Below are positions 23,261 through 33,664 of a stretch of 64,000 nt of DNA, piece after piece. Both the position numbers and the translations under genes were made by a program. Each line of letters opens with the position of its first letter. Within the stretch, counting starts at the first letter, position 1. Origin of the DNA: Seohaeicola saemankumensis (GTDB taxonomy: Bacteria; Pseudomonadota; Alphaproteobacteria; Rhodobacterales; Rhodobacteraceae); contig NZ_JAINWI010000010.1 in the NCBI RefSeq assembly GCF_021021435.1, forward strand, positions 124,001 to 188,000, read 5' to 3'. The notes beneath the pieces are model-generated. The model made no database searches. It worked only from the letters and a program-made list of their open reading frames with translations, and was not told where the DNA came from.

Positions 23261-23918
23261 GAGTGCCGCTGTCCAGTTTCAGACGAGTCACGAAAGCCTT
23301 GGAGATATGCTCCCGCAACGCCTCATAAGCCGCCATTTCATCGCGGTTCTCGATCGCGGTGACGATTGCGGCATGTTCGGCCAAAGCAACCTCTCCCCGC
23401 CCCTCGGCCGCCAGCGACGTGGTCGCCATCAAAGCCATTGACCGGTGCACAAGGTCCAACTGCTGCACGAGATAGCGGTTATGCGAGGCCAGATGGATCT
23501 GTTTGTGAAACCGGCGGTTTGCGCGGGCCAGCCCCTTGGGATTGCCCAGCAGGGCCTGATCGGCATCGACCATATCACGCAACACGCGCGCCTCTTCAGC
23601 GGTGGCATGGCGCGCGGCCAGTCGGGCGGCCAGACCTTCCAGTTCGGCACGCACGACGTAAAGTTCGCTCAATTGGTTGTGGTCCAGCGAGGCCACGATC
23701 AGACTGCGCCCGTCGCGTGTCAGCAGGGATTGGGTTTCCAGCCGCTGCAATGCCTCGCGAATCGGTGTGCGCGAGACACCGAACCGGTCCGCCAGCTCGC
23801 TTTCCACCAGACGATCACCGGGACGGTAAATCCCGGTGTCAATCGCCTCGAGTATCAGGGTGTAGGCGTCTTTCTGCACCGGTTTGAGATCCTTCATCCG
23901 TGCCGTCTCCTTTTTCAT
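23244..23918 (-). CDS. GntR-family regulator (FadR/FCD type)
   Basis: A 224-residue regulator with an N-terminal winged helix (ESELADRFGVSRTPIREALQRLE, about residues 38-60) and a C-terminal FCD ligand domain of helices, in which RRFHKQIHLASHN near residue 135 and the His of EHAAIVTAI near 178 are usual metal ligands. This group normally senses a carboxylic acid metabolite and represses a nearby catabolic gene, but no obvious target operon lies beside it. The start may be at 23918 or the ATG at 23897. Confidence 0.9.
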   Translation of the reverse strand: MKKETARMKDLKPVQKDAYTLILEAIDTGIYRPGDRLVESELADRFGVSRTPIREALQRLETQSLLTRDGRSLIVASLDHNQLSELYVVRAELEGLAARLAARHATAEEARVLRDMVDADQALLGNPKGLARANRRFHKQIHLASHNRYLVQQLDLVHRSMALMATTSLAAEGRGEVALAEHAAIVTAIENRDEMAAYEALREHISKAFVTRLKLDSGTLKSLE

Positions 23919-23998
23919 CAGCGCAGACTATCGCCGCGCCATGCCGTGAGGCAAGGCCAACTGTTGCAGAGCAGGCGCGGGCGCGGTAGCGTCGCGCC

Positions 23999-24643
23999 AT
24001 GCCAAAGCAGCATTTTTCCCACGTGACAGGCTGGGTCTTTGATCTGGACAACACACTCTATCCGCCGCAGGCGCGTCTTTTTGACCAGATCGAGGTCAGG
24101 ATGACGCAGTTCGTGATGGATTCGCTTGGCGTGGACCACGCCCGCGCAAACCATTTGCGCCATCACTACTGGCGGACCTATGGCACGACTTTGGCGGGAC
24201 TGATGCGGGAACATGATGTCGACCCCGCCCCCTATCTGACGCATGTGCATGATATCTCGTTGGACCATCTCGAGGTGGATCAGGCGCTGGCCGACCATAT
24301 CCGCGCGCTTCCGGGCCGCAAGATCGTCTATACAAACGGATGTGCGCCCTATGCCGAAAGGGTCATTGCGGCGCGCGGGTTGTCTGGGCTCTTCGATGCG
24401 ATCTACGGTGTCGAGGATGCCGGTTTTCTGCCGAAGCCCGAGGCACAGGCCTTCGAAACGATTTTTGCCCGCGACGGTTTGGACACGCAATCAGCCGCGA
24501 TGTTCGAGGACGATGCGCGCAATCTGGCAGCGCCCCATGCGATGGGGATGCAAACCGTCCATGTGGCCCCAAAGCCAATGAAAGCCGATCACATACATCA
24601 CCATACGGACGATCTGACAGGATTTCTGGCGCGGCTCGTCTAG
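23999..24643 (+). CDS. HAD-superfamily pyrimidine 5'-nucleotidase
   Basis: A 214-residue hydrolase of the HAD superfamily, pyrimidine 5'-nucleotidase type (yeast Sdt1-like). Motif I is VFDLDNTLYPP near residue 13 with the nucleophile and general-acid aspartates, the KIVYTNG segment supplies motif II near residue 110, and the FEDDARNL segment supplies motif IV near 168. Such enzymes dephosphorylate UMP/CMP or related phosphates. There is no clear ribosome site; the ATG at 23999 gives the normal family length. It is divergent from the GntR gene by 80 bases. Confidence 0.88.
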   Translation: MPKQHFSHVTGWVFDLDNTLYPPQARLFDQIEVRMTQFVMDSLGVDHARANHLRHHYWRTYGTTLAGLMREHDVDPAPYLTHVHDISLDHLEVDQALADHIRALPGRKIVYTNGCAPYAERVIAARGLSGLFDAIYGVEDAGFLPKPEAQAFETIFARDGLDTQSAAMFEDDARNLAAPHAMGMQTVHVAPKPMKADHIHHHTDDLTGFLARLV

Positions 24644-24764
24644 CAGTTGGTGCCTTTTGGCTGCGGCACCTCGCCGCGCTGCGTCAATCTGGTTCTTCTG
24701 TGACAGGTGGAAACCTATATGTCGGGCATAGCTTAAATGCCCGCCATGCAAAGGACCCCATTTG

Positions 24765-25004
24765 ATGAGCAAGATCGACACCAGCCTTGCCGCCGATATC
24801 GACACTTCAAGGGACGCAACCACCGAAACCAAAACAAAAACGGCCAAGGCTGACCCCGTTGGCCTTATTTTGGTGCTCACCCTCTTCGGCATCATCCTGT
24901 GGGGGCTGGCGATTGCCGCCTTCGGGATACCAGGTCTCTATATTCCCGCTGTGATCGCCGTTCCGGTCATCTTCGTGCTGCTGATCCTGATTTCGCGCGG
25001 ATGA
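24765..25004 (+). CDS. Small membrane protein (79 residues)
   Basis: A short protein with a charged N-terminal half (SKIDTSLAADIDTSRDATTETKTKTAKAD) and two membrane segments (GLILVLTLFGIILWGLAIAAFG and PAVIAVPVIFVLLILISR). I do not recognise a family. A TTG codon directly before the ATG is in frame, but the ATG at 24765 is the better start. A seven-base hairpin with a seven-base loop (24723-24743) lies upstream. Confidence 0.6.
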   Translation: MSKIDTSLAADIDTSRDATTETKTKTAKADPVGLILVLTLFGIILWGLAIAAFGIPGLYIPAVIAVPVIFVLLILISRG

Positions 25005-25067
25005 CGTAATGCCGCTTGGACCTTTCTGCTTGCACGCCCTAAGTAGGGCTCAAGCAGGAGGTTCATC

Positions 25068-26270
25068 ATGCGGCAATTCGATTTCGATATCCTCGTATCC
25101 GGCGGCGGTGTTGCGGGTCTGACGGCGGCGTCCGTCTTCGGCAGCACGGGCTTTTCCGTACTCTGCGTGGATCCCGCCCCGCCCGTCACCGACCGCGAGG
25201 CGGATGGAGCGGATCTTCGTACTACCGCATTCTTGCAACCGGCCCAGGCCCTGCTGGATCGCGCGGGCCTGTGGGAGCGTCTTGCACCGCATGCCGCGGG
25301 CTTGCAGATCATGCGGATCGTGGATGCGGGCGGGCCAGAACCAGAGCCTCGCCTGACAAAGGATTTTGACGCCTCGGACATTTCGGAGAAGCCTTTTGGC
25401 TGGAACCTTCCGAACTGGTTGCTGCGGCGCGAGATGGTGGCACGGTTGGACGACCTGCCCAATGTCACCTTCCGTCCCGGCACCGGCGTCAGCACCGTTT
25501 TCACTCGGCAGGCCGAGGCGCGTGTCGGTCTGTCGGATGGCACGAGCGCCCGTGTGCGCCTTGTGATCGCCGCGGACGGTCGCCATTCACCCGTGCGTGA
25601 CGCTGCGGGCGTTCCTGTCAAAACAACACGTTACGGGCAAAAGGCGCTGGCCTTCGCGGTCACCCATCCGGTCCCGCACAACAATGTCTCGACCGAAATC
25701 CACCGCTCGGGCGGGCCTTTCACGCTGGTGCCACTGCCCGATTTCAACGGGATGCCATCCTCGGCTGTGGTCTGGATGGAACAGGGCTCCGAGGTGTTGC
25801 GCCTTGCTGCTTTGCCGCCAGCGGTATTCGAGGCGGAGATGAATATCCGGTCCTGCAATCTCTACGGTCCGCTGACGCTGGCGTCGCGCCGCACGGTCTG
25901 GCCGATCATCAGTCAGGTGGCGGAACGCATGTATGCCGAACGCGTGGCGCTGGTGGCCGAGGCCGCGCATGTCGTGCCGCCGATTGGCGCGCAGGGCCTG
26001 AATATGAGCCTTGGCGACATGCGTGTATTGCTGGAATTGGCTGAGGCCGCGCCCGACCGCTTGGGCGACGCTGCGATGCTCGAAACATTCCACAAGCGCC
26101 GCCATACCGAAGTGCGCACCCGTGTAGCGGGGATCGACCTGCTTAATCGCGCCTCGATGATATCGGCACAGCCTTTGCGCGACCTGCGCGCGGCAGGCCT
26201 GAACGCGATCTATTCCTTGGCGCCGGTACGTCGCACGATGATGCAGATGGGGCTTGGCGCCAAAGGCTGA
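25068..26270 (+). CDS. FAD-dependent monooxygenase, UbiH/COQ6 type
   Basis: This 400-residue flavoprotein belongs to the UbiH/UbiF/VisC/COQ6 family that hydroxylates ubiquinone precursors. An N-terminal GGGVAG nucleotide-binding motif lies near residue 13, a VIAADGRHSPVR segment near 168 and a second FAD motif near 300. The usual GDAAH reads AEAAH here (ALVAEAAHVVPPIGAQGLNMSLGD), so the conserved Asp that contacts FAD is replaced by Glu. A GGAGG site precedes the ATG. It probably acts in ubiquinone biosynthesis, but the altered motif leaves the substrate open. Confidence 0.85.
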   Translation: MRQFDFDILVSGGGVAGLTAASVFGSTGFSVLCVDPAPPVTDREADGADLRTTAFLQPAQALLDRAGLWERLAPHAAGLQIMRIVDAGGPEPEPRLTKDFDASDISEKPFGWNLPNWLLRREMVARLDDLPNVTFRPGTGVSTVFTRQAEARVGLSDGTSARVRLVIAADGRHSPVRDAAGVPVKTTRYGQKALAFAVTHPVPHNNVSTEIHRSGGPFTLVPLPDFNGMPSSAVVWMEQGSEVLRLAALPPAVFEAEMNIRSCNLYGPLTLASRRTVWPIISQVAERMYAERVALVAEAAHVVPPIGAQGLNMSLGDMRVLLELAEAAPDRLGDAAMLETFHKRRHTEVRTRVAGIDLLNRASMISAQPLRDLRAAGLNAIYSLAPVRRTMMQMGLGAKG

Positions 26271-26293
26271 ACGCTGCATTTTTGCGGCCCCCG

Positions 26294-26332
26294 TCGGATG
26301 CCTCCGGCGGGGATATTTCCGGCAAGAAGAAA
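26294..26332 (+). repeat. Interspersed roseobacter-type repeat, copy 1
   Basis: A 39-base sequence runs GGATGCCTCCGGCGGGGATATTT and then GGCAAGAAGAAA. A second copy lies at 49449-49486 in the opposite orientation. It sits between convergent genes. Confidence 0.55.
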
Positions 26333-26340
26333 CGGGGCGC

Positions 26341-27468
26341 TTAAAGCACCTTGTCGATTACGGCTTTCAGGCGCGCCAGCGTGGCGGGCACATCATAAAG
26401 CTTGTCCAACCCGAACAGCCCCAGACGGAAGGTGCGAAAGCCCGCAGGTTCGTCGCATTGCAAAGGCACACCTGCCGCGATCTGCATGCCGAGGGCCGCG
26501 AATTTCTTGCCATTGTGGATATCGGGATCATCCGTATAGCTGACCACGACCCCCGGCGCGCCGAACCCGTCTGCCGCGACCGAGACCACGCCTTTGTCTG
26601 CCAGCATGGCACGCACGCCATTGCCCAGATCCCATTGCGCCTGACGCAGCGCCTCGAAGCCGTAATTGCGGGTCTCCAGCATTGTGTCGCGAAAGGCGCG
26701 CAGGGCATCGGTGGGCATGGTGGCATGATAGGCATGCCCGCCCCCCTCATAGGTCTGCATGATCGTGTACCATTTCTTCAGATCGACCGCGAAGCTATCG
26801 CTGCTGGTGTGCTCCAGCCGCTCGATCGCGCGCTGCGACAGCATTACAAGACCCGCCGAGGGCGAGGCCGACCAGCCCTTTTGCGGGGCCGAGATCAGCA
26901 CGTCCACGCCGGTTGCCTTCATATCTACCCAAGCGCAACCCGATGCGATGCAATCCAGCACCATCAGCCCACCCACATCATGCGCGGCGGCGGCCAGCGC
27001 GGAGATGTAATCGTCGGGCAGGATCAATCCGGCCGATGTTTCCACATGCGGCGCGAAGACGACATCCGGTTTGGCGTCACGGATCGCGGCTGTCACCTCG
27101 TCAATCGGAGCGGGCGCGAATGGCGCCGTAACACCATTTCCGGTCTGGCGCGCCTTGAATACAGTTGTTTTTGAAGTGAACTGTCCCGCGTCGAAAATCT
27201 GGCTCCAACGGTAGGAGAACCAGCCGTTCCTGACCACCAGCGCATGGGCATCATGGCCGAACTGCCGCGCTACCGCCTCCATCGCATAGGTGCCGCCACC
27301 GGGGACGAGGGCGATACCATCGGCGTTGTAGACCTCTTTCAGCATGCCCGAGATATCGCGCATCACCTGCTGGAAACTTGCGCTCATGTGGTTCAGCGAG
27401 CGGTCGGTAAACACGACCGAGAATTCCAGCAACCCGTCAGGGTCTACATTGGTCAGCAGGGCATTCAT
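26341..27468 (-). CDS. Class V aminotransferase (alanine-glyoxylate type)
   Basis: A 375-residue PLP enzyme related to alanine-glyoxylate and serine-glyoxylate aminotransferases. GGGTYAMEAVARQF near residue 58 and the PLP-binding lysine in APQKGWSASPSAG near residue 198 are visible, and LDCIASGCAWVDM provides the PLP aspartate. Of the two ATG codons, the one at 27468 has GAGGAG six bases upstream. It may handle glyoxylate in photorespiration-like or purine-related metabolism. Two Lrp regulators lie just upstream. Confidence 0.9.
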   Translation of the reverse strand: MNALLTNVDPDGLLEFSVVFTDRSLNHMSASFQQVMRDISGMLKEVYNADGIALVPGGGTYAMEAVARQFGHDAHALVVRNGWFSYRWSQIFDAGQFTSKTTVFKARQTGNGVTAPFAPAPIDEVTAAIRDAKPDVVFAPHVETSAGLILPDDYISALAAAAHDVGGLMVLDCIASGCAWVDMKATGVDVLISAPQKGWSASPSAGLVMLSQRAIERLEHTSSDSFAVDLKKWYTIMQTYEGGGHAYHATMPTDALRAFRDTMLETRNYGFEALRQAQWDLGNGVRAMLADKGVVSVAADGFGAPGVVVSYTDDPDIHNGKKFAALGMQIAAGVPLQCDEPAGFRTFRLGLFGLDKLYDVPATLARLKAVIDKVL

Positions 27469-27559
27469 CGGCATCTCCTCCTCGGGCTTTGCATACCCAT
27501 TGGGTATAGTGGCGCAGGCCCAAAGGCCAAGCATCTTTTGCAAGACCTATCCGACAGGG

Positions 27560-28030
27560 TCACAGTGGCCCCGGACGCCGCTCCTCGGACAACAGAACAT
27601 TCGCCTCGACATCGCCCACGCCCGGCAGGGTCATGATGCGGCGGCGCAGGACGCGTTCAAAGTCGGAGATGTCCCGCGCCACGACGCGCAGGCGGTAGTC
27701 GTAAAGTCCAAGGATATGCTCGACCGTCTGCACTTCGGGGATGGCGGTCACAGCGCGCTCGAAATCCTCAAGGCTGACACGTCCCTTGGTGGCCAGCTTC
27801 ACCCCTAGAAAGACCGTGACGCCAAAGCCCAGCTTCTCGTGATCCAACACCAACCGCCGCGTTTTGACAACACCCGCCTCCTGCAACCGCTTGATGCGCC
27901 GCCACGTGGCCGGTTGCGACAAACCCAGACGCCGCCCCAAGGCCCCCGCGCTCAGCGTGGCATCATCGACCAATGCGCGCAGGATCGCGCGGTCCGTGTC
28001 GTCCAGATCGGTCAGGGATAGTGTCGTCAT
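27560..28030 (-). CDS. Lrp/AsnC-family regulator (second of a pair)
   Basis: This 156-residue protein has a helix-turn-helix in the first 60 residues (SAGALGRRLGLSQPATWRRIKRLQEAGV) and a C-terminal AsnC/RAM domain that binds amino acids (VEHILGLYDYRLRVVARDISDFE). It overlaps the end of the upstream lrp-like gene by four bases, so they are co-transcribed. The pair may form hetero-oligomers. Targets are unknown; ilvC and the aminotransferase are neighbours. Confidence 0.92.
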   Translation of the reverse strand: MTTLSLTDLDDTDRAILRALVDDATLSAGALGRRLGLSQPATWRRIKRLQEAGVVKTRRLVLDHEKLGFGVTVFLGVKLATKGRVSLEDFERAVTAIPEVQTVEHILGLYDYRLRVVARDISDFERVLRRRIMTLPGVGDVEANVLLSEERRPGPL

Positions 28031-28482
28031 ACCGGCAGCACCTCGTCCGATTTGATCCGCGCGACATGCATCAGCGCCTCGATATCGGCGATATGGGGCA
28101 GGGTCAGGATGCGGCTGCGATAAAGCTGCTGGTAATGCCCCATGTCGCGCGCAATGACCGATAGCCGCAGATCGACGCGGCCCAGAAAGGTCTGGATTTC
28201 CAGAACCTCGGGGATATCACGGGCTGCAATCAGGAAATCGTCAAAGGCGCGGGTCACGGTTTTGTCCAGCGTGATCCGCAAACTGACCTCGACCGCGTAG
28301 CCAAGCGCCTGCCAGTCGATCACGGCTTGCTGTCCCTTGAGGATACCGCGCGCGGTCAGTCGCTCAAGCCGCCGCCAGCACGTGGCCTGCGTCACCCCAG
28401 CCCGTTCAGCCAGTTCCGCTGTGCCAAGCGCGGGATCGGTCTGAAAATGGCGCAGGATGCGGCGGTCCGTGTCGTCAAGCAT
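28027..28482 (-). CDS. Lrp/AsnC-family regulator (first of a pair)
   Basis: A 151-residue paralogue of the next gene with the same order: helix-turn-helix (GTAELAERAGVTQATCWRRLERL) and a RAM domain (ILEIQTFLGRVDLRLSVIARD-like). It is divergent from ilvC with 143 AT-rich bases between, where several TTTAGCG-like half-sites occur. Control of ilvC by this regulator is plausible because Lrp proteins often sense branched-chain amino acids. Confidence 0.92.
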   Translation of the reverse strand: MLDDTDRRILRHFQTDPALGTAELAERAGVTQATCWRRLERLTARGILKGQQAVIDWQALGYAVEVSLRITLDKTVTRAFDDFLIAARDIPEVLEIQTFLGRVDLRLSVIARDMGHYQQLYRSRILTLPHIADIEALMHVARIKSDEVLPV

Positions 28483-28613
28483 GATTTATACGCTCTTTTG
28501 ATTTTAGCGAATGATTTTTCCCATTTAGACTTCATACGCATAAAATTTGAAAACACAATGAGCGCTAAATCGCTATGGTTACGGTCAGAGCAAGGCTCAA
28601 GACATCAACCTGA

Positions 28614-29648
<1,035 letters not shown>

Positions 29649-29693
29649 TCTTCGCGCAGCGAGTCATGATAGCGGTGCAAACCGTTGAAATCT

Positions 29694-29722
29694 GGGGCGC
29701 TCCTGATGGGGTGCCCCTTTTT
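29694..29722 (+). terminator. Terminator after ilvC
   Basis: GGGGCGCTCC and GGGGTGCCCC pair over ten bases with G-U pairs, around TGAT, and are followed by five T. It shows that a frame starting upstream at 29685 cannot be the real start of the next gene. Confidence 0.75.
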
Positions 29723-29768
29723 CATGCACAAGGTGGACATTGCTGCGGGCACATGGTTATTGCCCCCC

Positions 29769-30671
29769 ATGGCACAAAATCCTACTGCTGCGAACTGGGC
29801 CTCGATCGGGCTGTTGGGCCTTGTCTGGGGCGGTACTTTCATGGTTGTCTCGCTTGCGCTGCGGGATTACGGCCCCCTGACCGTGGCCTGTGCACGCACC
29901 ACTTTGGGAGCAGCGGCGCTCACCTTGCTGATGCGCGTGATGGGGCGACGGTTCCCGACAGGCGATTTACAGCTCTGGTCCTATCTGGCCGCGATTGGTC
30001 TGCTATCGACAGCGATGCCGTTCTTCCTGCTCAGCTGGGGCCAGCAATATGTGCCATCGGCTTTTGCAGGCATTTCGATGGCGGCTCTGCCCTTGTTCGT
30101 GCTGCCATTGGCGCATGTCTTCGCCGATGAGCCGCTGACCCTGCGCCGCAGCATCGGCGTCATCGTGGGGTTTGTTGGCGCGGCAGTTCTGATCGGGCCG
30201 GGCGTAGTGTCGGCAACCGGTGATCGCGCGGGTCTTGGCCAACTGGCTTGCGTGGGTGCTGCGCTATCCTATGCCGTGGCAGCGATCCTGACGCGGCGCT
30301 GTCCGCCGATTGATCCGATCGTGCTATCGACCGTCACCTTGGTGGTCGGATCGGTCGTGCTGTTGCCCGCCATGCTGCTGATGGAAGGCGTGCCTGTCTG
30401 GGCAAGCCAGACCACTGGTTTCGCGATCCTGTTTCTGGGTCTTTTTCCGACCGCACTGGCTGCGCTGCTGCGGGTCCATGTGATCCGCAGCGCAGGTCCC
30501 GTCTTCATGACATTGGTCAACTATCAGGTGCCGCTCTGGTCGATGGCGTTCGGGGCGCTGATCCTGTCCGAAGCCTTGCCCATGCGCTTTTTCATAGCCC
30601 TTGCGCTGATCATGACGGGGCTGGCTGTCAGCCAGTGGGGCAGCCTGATGCGGCTTTTCGGGCGCGGCTGA
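29769..30671 (+). CDS. EamA (DMT-superfamily) transporter
   Basis: A 300-residue membrane protein with about ten segments in two EamA repeats. It resembles metabolite exporters of the drug/metabolite superfamily; the substrate cannot be told. The first segment (WASIGLLGLVWGGTFMV) and a second repeat beginning near residue 150 are clear. The start is placed at the ATG at 29769, 47 bases after the ilvC terminator. It converges on the PEBP-like gene. Confidence 0.85.
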   Translation: MAQNPTAANWASIGLLGLVWGGTFMVVSLALRDYGPLTVACARTTLGAAALTLLMRVMGRRFPTGDLQLWSYLAAIGLLSTAMPFFLLSWGQQYVPSAFAGISMAALPLFVLPLAHVFADEPLTLRRSIGVIVGFVGAAVLIGPGVVSATGDRAGLGQLACVGAALSYAVAAILTRRCPPIDPIVLSTVTLVVGSVVLLPAMLLMEGVPVWASQTTGFAILFLGLFPTALAALLRVHVIRSAGPVFMTLVNYQVPLWSMAFGALILSEALPMRFFIALALIMTGLAVSQWGSLMRLFGRG

Positions 30672-30678
30672 TCACAGG

Positions 30679-31173
30679 CTAGTAGCGGCCTAGCCGGACA
30701 GTCACCTTTTCGATAACCTTGCCATCTGCACCCACGGCCTTCACATCCGCGCGGTAGTCATTGCCGCGCCCACCAGAACAGGGCGGCAGATAGCCGGAGG
30801 ATGCATATTGCCCCGTGCTGCGCGCCTTCGAGATCACCCTGATCCCTGCAGGCAGTTTGTCGGTCATGCCAGGCACGGCCGGCAGATCGGCTGTATTGCC
30901 TTTGACCGGATAACCGATGACGCCGTGCCCGCCCTTGCTGGACAAAGGGGCATAGCTTTTGTCGTTATATTCGACAGCAAGCATCACCGTTCCGGCTGGA
31001 ATCGCGGATACCCGCATCGGCGGGGTCGCGCCCTGCCCGCCATGCAAAGTGCATTGCTGACCCTTGGGCACACGCTTTCCGTCCCAAGGCGCGCCCAAGG
31101 CGACCTGCATCTCGGCAAACGCCACGCTGGCGGAAAGGGCAAGGGCACAAAACGAACCTAAAACCAGTTTCAT
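30679..31173 (-). CDS. Exported PEBP-like protein
   Basis: A 164-residue periplasmic protein with a signal peptide (MKLVLGSFCALALSASVAFA). The body has GATPPMRVSAIPAGTVMLAVEYND and ends in a YLPPCSGGRGNDYRADVKAV segment. This matches the general pattern of phosphatidylethanolamine-binding-like YbhB/YbcL proteins (PP..W...P, then a GPCPP-like motif), but the match is weak and the typical DPDAP is missing. It has two cysteines that may form a disulfide. Function unknown. Confidence 0.6.
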   Translation of the reverse strand: MKLVLGSFCALALSASVAFAEMQVALGAPWDGKRVPKGQQCTLHGGQGATPPMRVSAIPAGTVMLAVEYNDKSYAPLSSKGGHGVIGYPVKGNTADLPAVPGMTDKLPAGIRVISKARSTGQYASSGYLPPCSGGRGNDYRADVKAVGADGKVIEKVTVRLGRY

Positions 31174-31255
31174 CAAAACCTCCACTCTGCAAAACAGATC
31201 ATGAACCATTGCGAGTTAAAAGCATACTGCATGGGCAGACAAGTTTTTTGTGCTC

Positions 31256-32608
31256 TCAGCCCTGCGTCACCGCTGTCACCTCATCGACAACAGCGGCGAC
31301 GACGCGCGACAGCAGCGCCTCGTCCTCGCATTCGGCCATGACCCGCACCAAGGGTTCCGTGCCGGATTTGCGGATCAGCAGACGCCCCTTGCCAATCAGT
31401 GCCTGTTCGGCAGCGGCAATCGCATTTTGCACTGAGGGGGCTTCCAAAGGGGTTTGGCCATCAGCATAGCGGACATTCTGCAAAAGCTGCGGCACTTTTT
31501 CGAAGTTTCGTGTCAGGCTTGAGGCGGGTTGCCCTGTCCTTACCATCTCAGCCAGAAACTGGAGACCGGCCATCAGGCCGTCACCGGTCGTGGCATAATC
31601 GGTCATCACGATATGGCCCGATTGCTCGCCTCCCAGATTATAGCCGCCTGCCCGCATCCGTTCCACTACGTAGCGATCGCCGACATTAGTCCGTTCGAGG
31701 CGCAGCCCGCGCGCGTTCATGAACCGCTCCAGCCCCAGATTGGACATGACGGTGGCCACCAATGCGCCACCTTTCAAACGCCCTTCCTCGGCCCAGCGGG
31801 CGGCCAGAAGCGCCATGATCTGGTCGCCATCGGCCACCTGCCCGTTCTCGTCAATCAGGATGACACGGTCGGCATCACCATCAAGGCAGATCCCCAGATC
31901 GGCCCCATGCGCCACCACGGTTTCCGCTGCCAGTCGCGGCTTGGTCGAACCGCAATCGAGGTTGATGTTGCGCCCGTCAGGGTTCACCCCCACCGGAATG
32001 ACATCCGCGCCCAACTCCCAAAGCACTTCGGGCGCGGCGCGGTAGGCAGCCCCGTTGGCGCAGTCGATCACGACCTTGATCCCGTCCAACCGCATTCCGA
32101 AAGGAAAGGTCGACTTGACCCGTTCAACATAGCGGAAACGCCCGTCGTCGATCCGCTTGGCGCGTCCGATATTCTGCGCCTGTGCGGGTGCCACGCCTTC
32201 TTCGATCAGGCGTTCGATCTCGGCCTCGGCCTCGTCCGACAGCTTGAACCCGTCGGGGCCGAAAAACTTGATGCCGTTATCCGAGGCCGGGTTATGGCTG
32301 GCCGAGATCATCACCCCCAGATCGGCGCGCATCGACGGTGTCAGCAAACCCACGGCAGGTGTGGGCACAGGCCCCAGCAGCAGGACATTCATACCTGTGG
32401 ATGTCAGGCCCGCAGTCAACGCGTTTTCGAACATATAGCCCGAAAGGCGCGTATCCTTGCCGATCACAACGCGATGGACCGTGGTGCCCGCCTCGCGGCG
32501 AAAATAGCGGCCAACAGCAGCCCCAATCCGCAACGCCATCTCGGCGGTCATCGGATGAGTATTGGCCGTGCCACGCACCCCGTCGGTGCCAAACAGCTTA
32601 CGGGTCAT
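31256..32608 (-). CDS. glmM: Phosphoglucosamine mutase
   Basis: GlmM converts glucosamine-6-phosphate to glucosamine-1-phosphate for peptidoglycan and lipid A. The 450-residue enzyme has the phosphoserine loop SASHNP at residues 102-107, the metal-binding DGDADR motif near 243 and RKSGTEPL near 412. Length is standard. Its ATG overlaps the end of folP by 11 bases, so folB, folP and glmM form one minus-strand operon, a usual order in alphaproteobacteria. Confidence 0.98.
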   Translation of the reverse strand: MTRKLFGTDGVRGTANTHPMTAEMALRIGAAVGRYFRREAGTTVHRVVIGKDTRLSGYMFENALTAGLTSTGMNVLLLGPVPTPAVGLLTPSMRADLGVMISASHNPASDNGIKFFGPDGFKLSDEAEAEIERLIEEGVAPAQAQNIGRAKRIDDGRFRYVERVKSTFPFGMRLDGIKVVIDCANGAAYRAAPEVLWELGADVIPVGVNPDGRNINLDCGSTKPRLAAETVVAHGADLGICLDGDADRVILIDENGQVADGDQIMALLAARWAEEGRLKGGALVATVMSNLGLERFMNARGLRLERTNVGDRYVVERMRAGGYNLGGEQSGHIVMTDYATTGDGLMAGLQFLAEMVRTGQPASSLTRNFEKVPQLLQNVRYADGQTPLEAPSVQNAIAAAEQALIGKGRLLIRKSGTEPLVRVMAECEDEALLSRVVAAVVDEVTAVTQG

Positions 32609-33620
32609 AGGCTTGTCCTTTCACAGAGGCTTGCCAAAGGGTCAGGGCGGATCTGGTCGCAAAGACATCATGGACCCGCAGGATCTGTACACCCTGCGCG
32701 ACGGCGGCCAACGCAACGGCGACCGAGCCGTGCACTCGGTCCGCAATCTGCGGCGCCTGTCCCAGAGTAGCGATGAATTTCTTACGTGATGCGCCAAGCA
32801 ACACAGCGCAGCCCAACCCATGAAACAGGCTGATGCGGGCAAGCAGCGCCAGATTATGGGCCTGTGTCTTGCCAAAGCCGATGCCCGGATCAACGATGAT
32901 GCGGTTCCGCGGAATGCCCGCATCCGCAAGCGCATCCACGCGCGCTTCGAGGTAGTCGTAGATATCCAGCAAGACATCATCGTACTGCGGATTTTGTTGC
33001 ATGGTCTGGGGGTCGCCCTGTGCATGCATGACACAGACAGGCAGCGCCTGATCCGCGCAAAACCGCGCCAAGCTCTCGTCGAAGGTGAAACCCGATACAT
33101 CATTGACCAGACTGGCCCCTGCCGCGACAGCGGCTTGGGCCACGGCGGTTTTGCGCGTGTCGATGGACAGGGGTAGTTTGATCCCTGCCGCCCGCAGCGC
33201 CGCAATGACTGGCGCCGTGCGGTCGATTTCCTGACCGGCGGGTACGGCCAGCGCCCCGGGGCGCGTCGACTCTCCGCCGATATCAATCAGATCGGCCCCG
33301 TCTGCCAGCATCCGGCGGGCATGAGCCAGCGCTGCCGCGGGCGCATCATGCTGTCCGCCATCGGTAAAGCTGTCAGGCGTCACGTTCAGGATGCCCATAA
33401 TCTGCACGCGCCCCATATCCAGACCGGCAATCGCCGCGCGGGGTGCAGTCAAATGTTCAACAATCCTGTCCGGAAGGTCACTGGCGGGCACGACGACGGG
33501 CGGCTTGTCCCGCGTCAACCGCTCGACACGGTCGAACCACAATGGTCCGCCAGCCAATGGCAGCGCATCTGCGGGCTGTTCCGGTCCAGTCAGGACAAGG
33601 GGGCGGAAATAGGTCTTCAT
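32598..33620 (-). CDS. folP: Dihydropteroate synthase
   Basis: FolP joins p-aminobenzoate to the pterin diphosphate in folate synthesis and is the sulfonamide target. The 340-residue protein has [14 protein letters not shown] near residue 77 and IGGESTRPG near 115, plus [10 protein letters not shown] and LLGASRK. An N-terminal stretch of about 70 residues precedes the barrel. The ATG at 33620 is preferred over one at 33629, but no ribosome site is clear. Its last 11 bases overlap glmM. Confidence 0.96.
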   Translation of the reverse strand: MKTYFRPLVLTGPEQPADALPLAGGPLWFDRVERLTRDKPPVVVPASDLPDRIVEHLTAPRAAIAGLDMGRVQIMGILNVTPDSFTDGGQHDAPAAALAHARRMLADGADLIDIGGESTRPGALAVPAGQEIDRTAPVIAALRAAGIKLPLSIDTRKTAVAQAAVAAGASLVNDVSGFTFDESLARFCADQALPVCVMHAQGDPQTMQQNPQYDDVLLDIYDYLEARVDALADAGIPRNRIIVDPGIGFGKTQAHNLALLARISLFHGLGCAVLLGASRKKFIATLGQAPQIADRVHGSVAVALAAVAQGVQILRVHDVFATRSALTLWQASVKGQAYDP

Positions 33621-33664
33621 GCTTGGCATGTGATGGGCGATTGAACGCCCGTTGGCAAGCACCG

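Noticed and set aside
24723-24743. Hairpin CGGGCAT/ATGCCCG before the 79-residue membrane protein
   Set aside because: Short stem without a T-tract and upstream of a gene; it could be chance, so it is not listed as a terminator.
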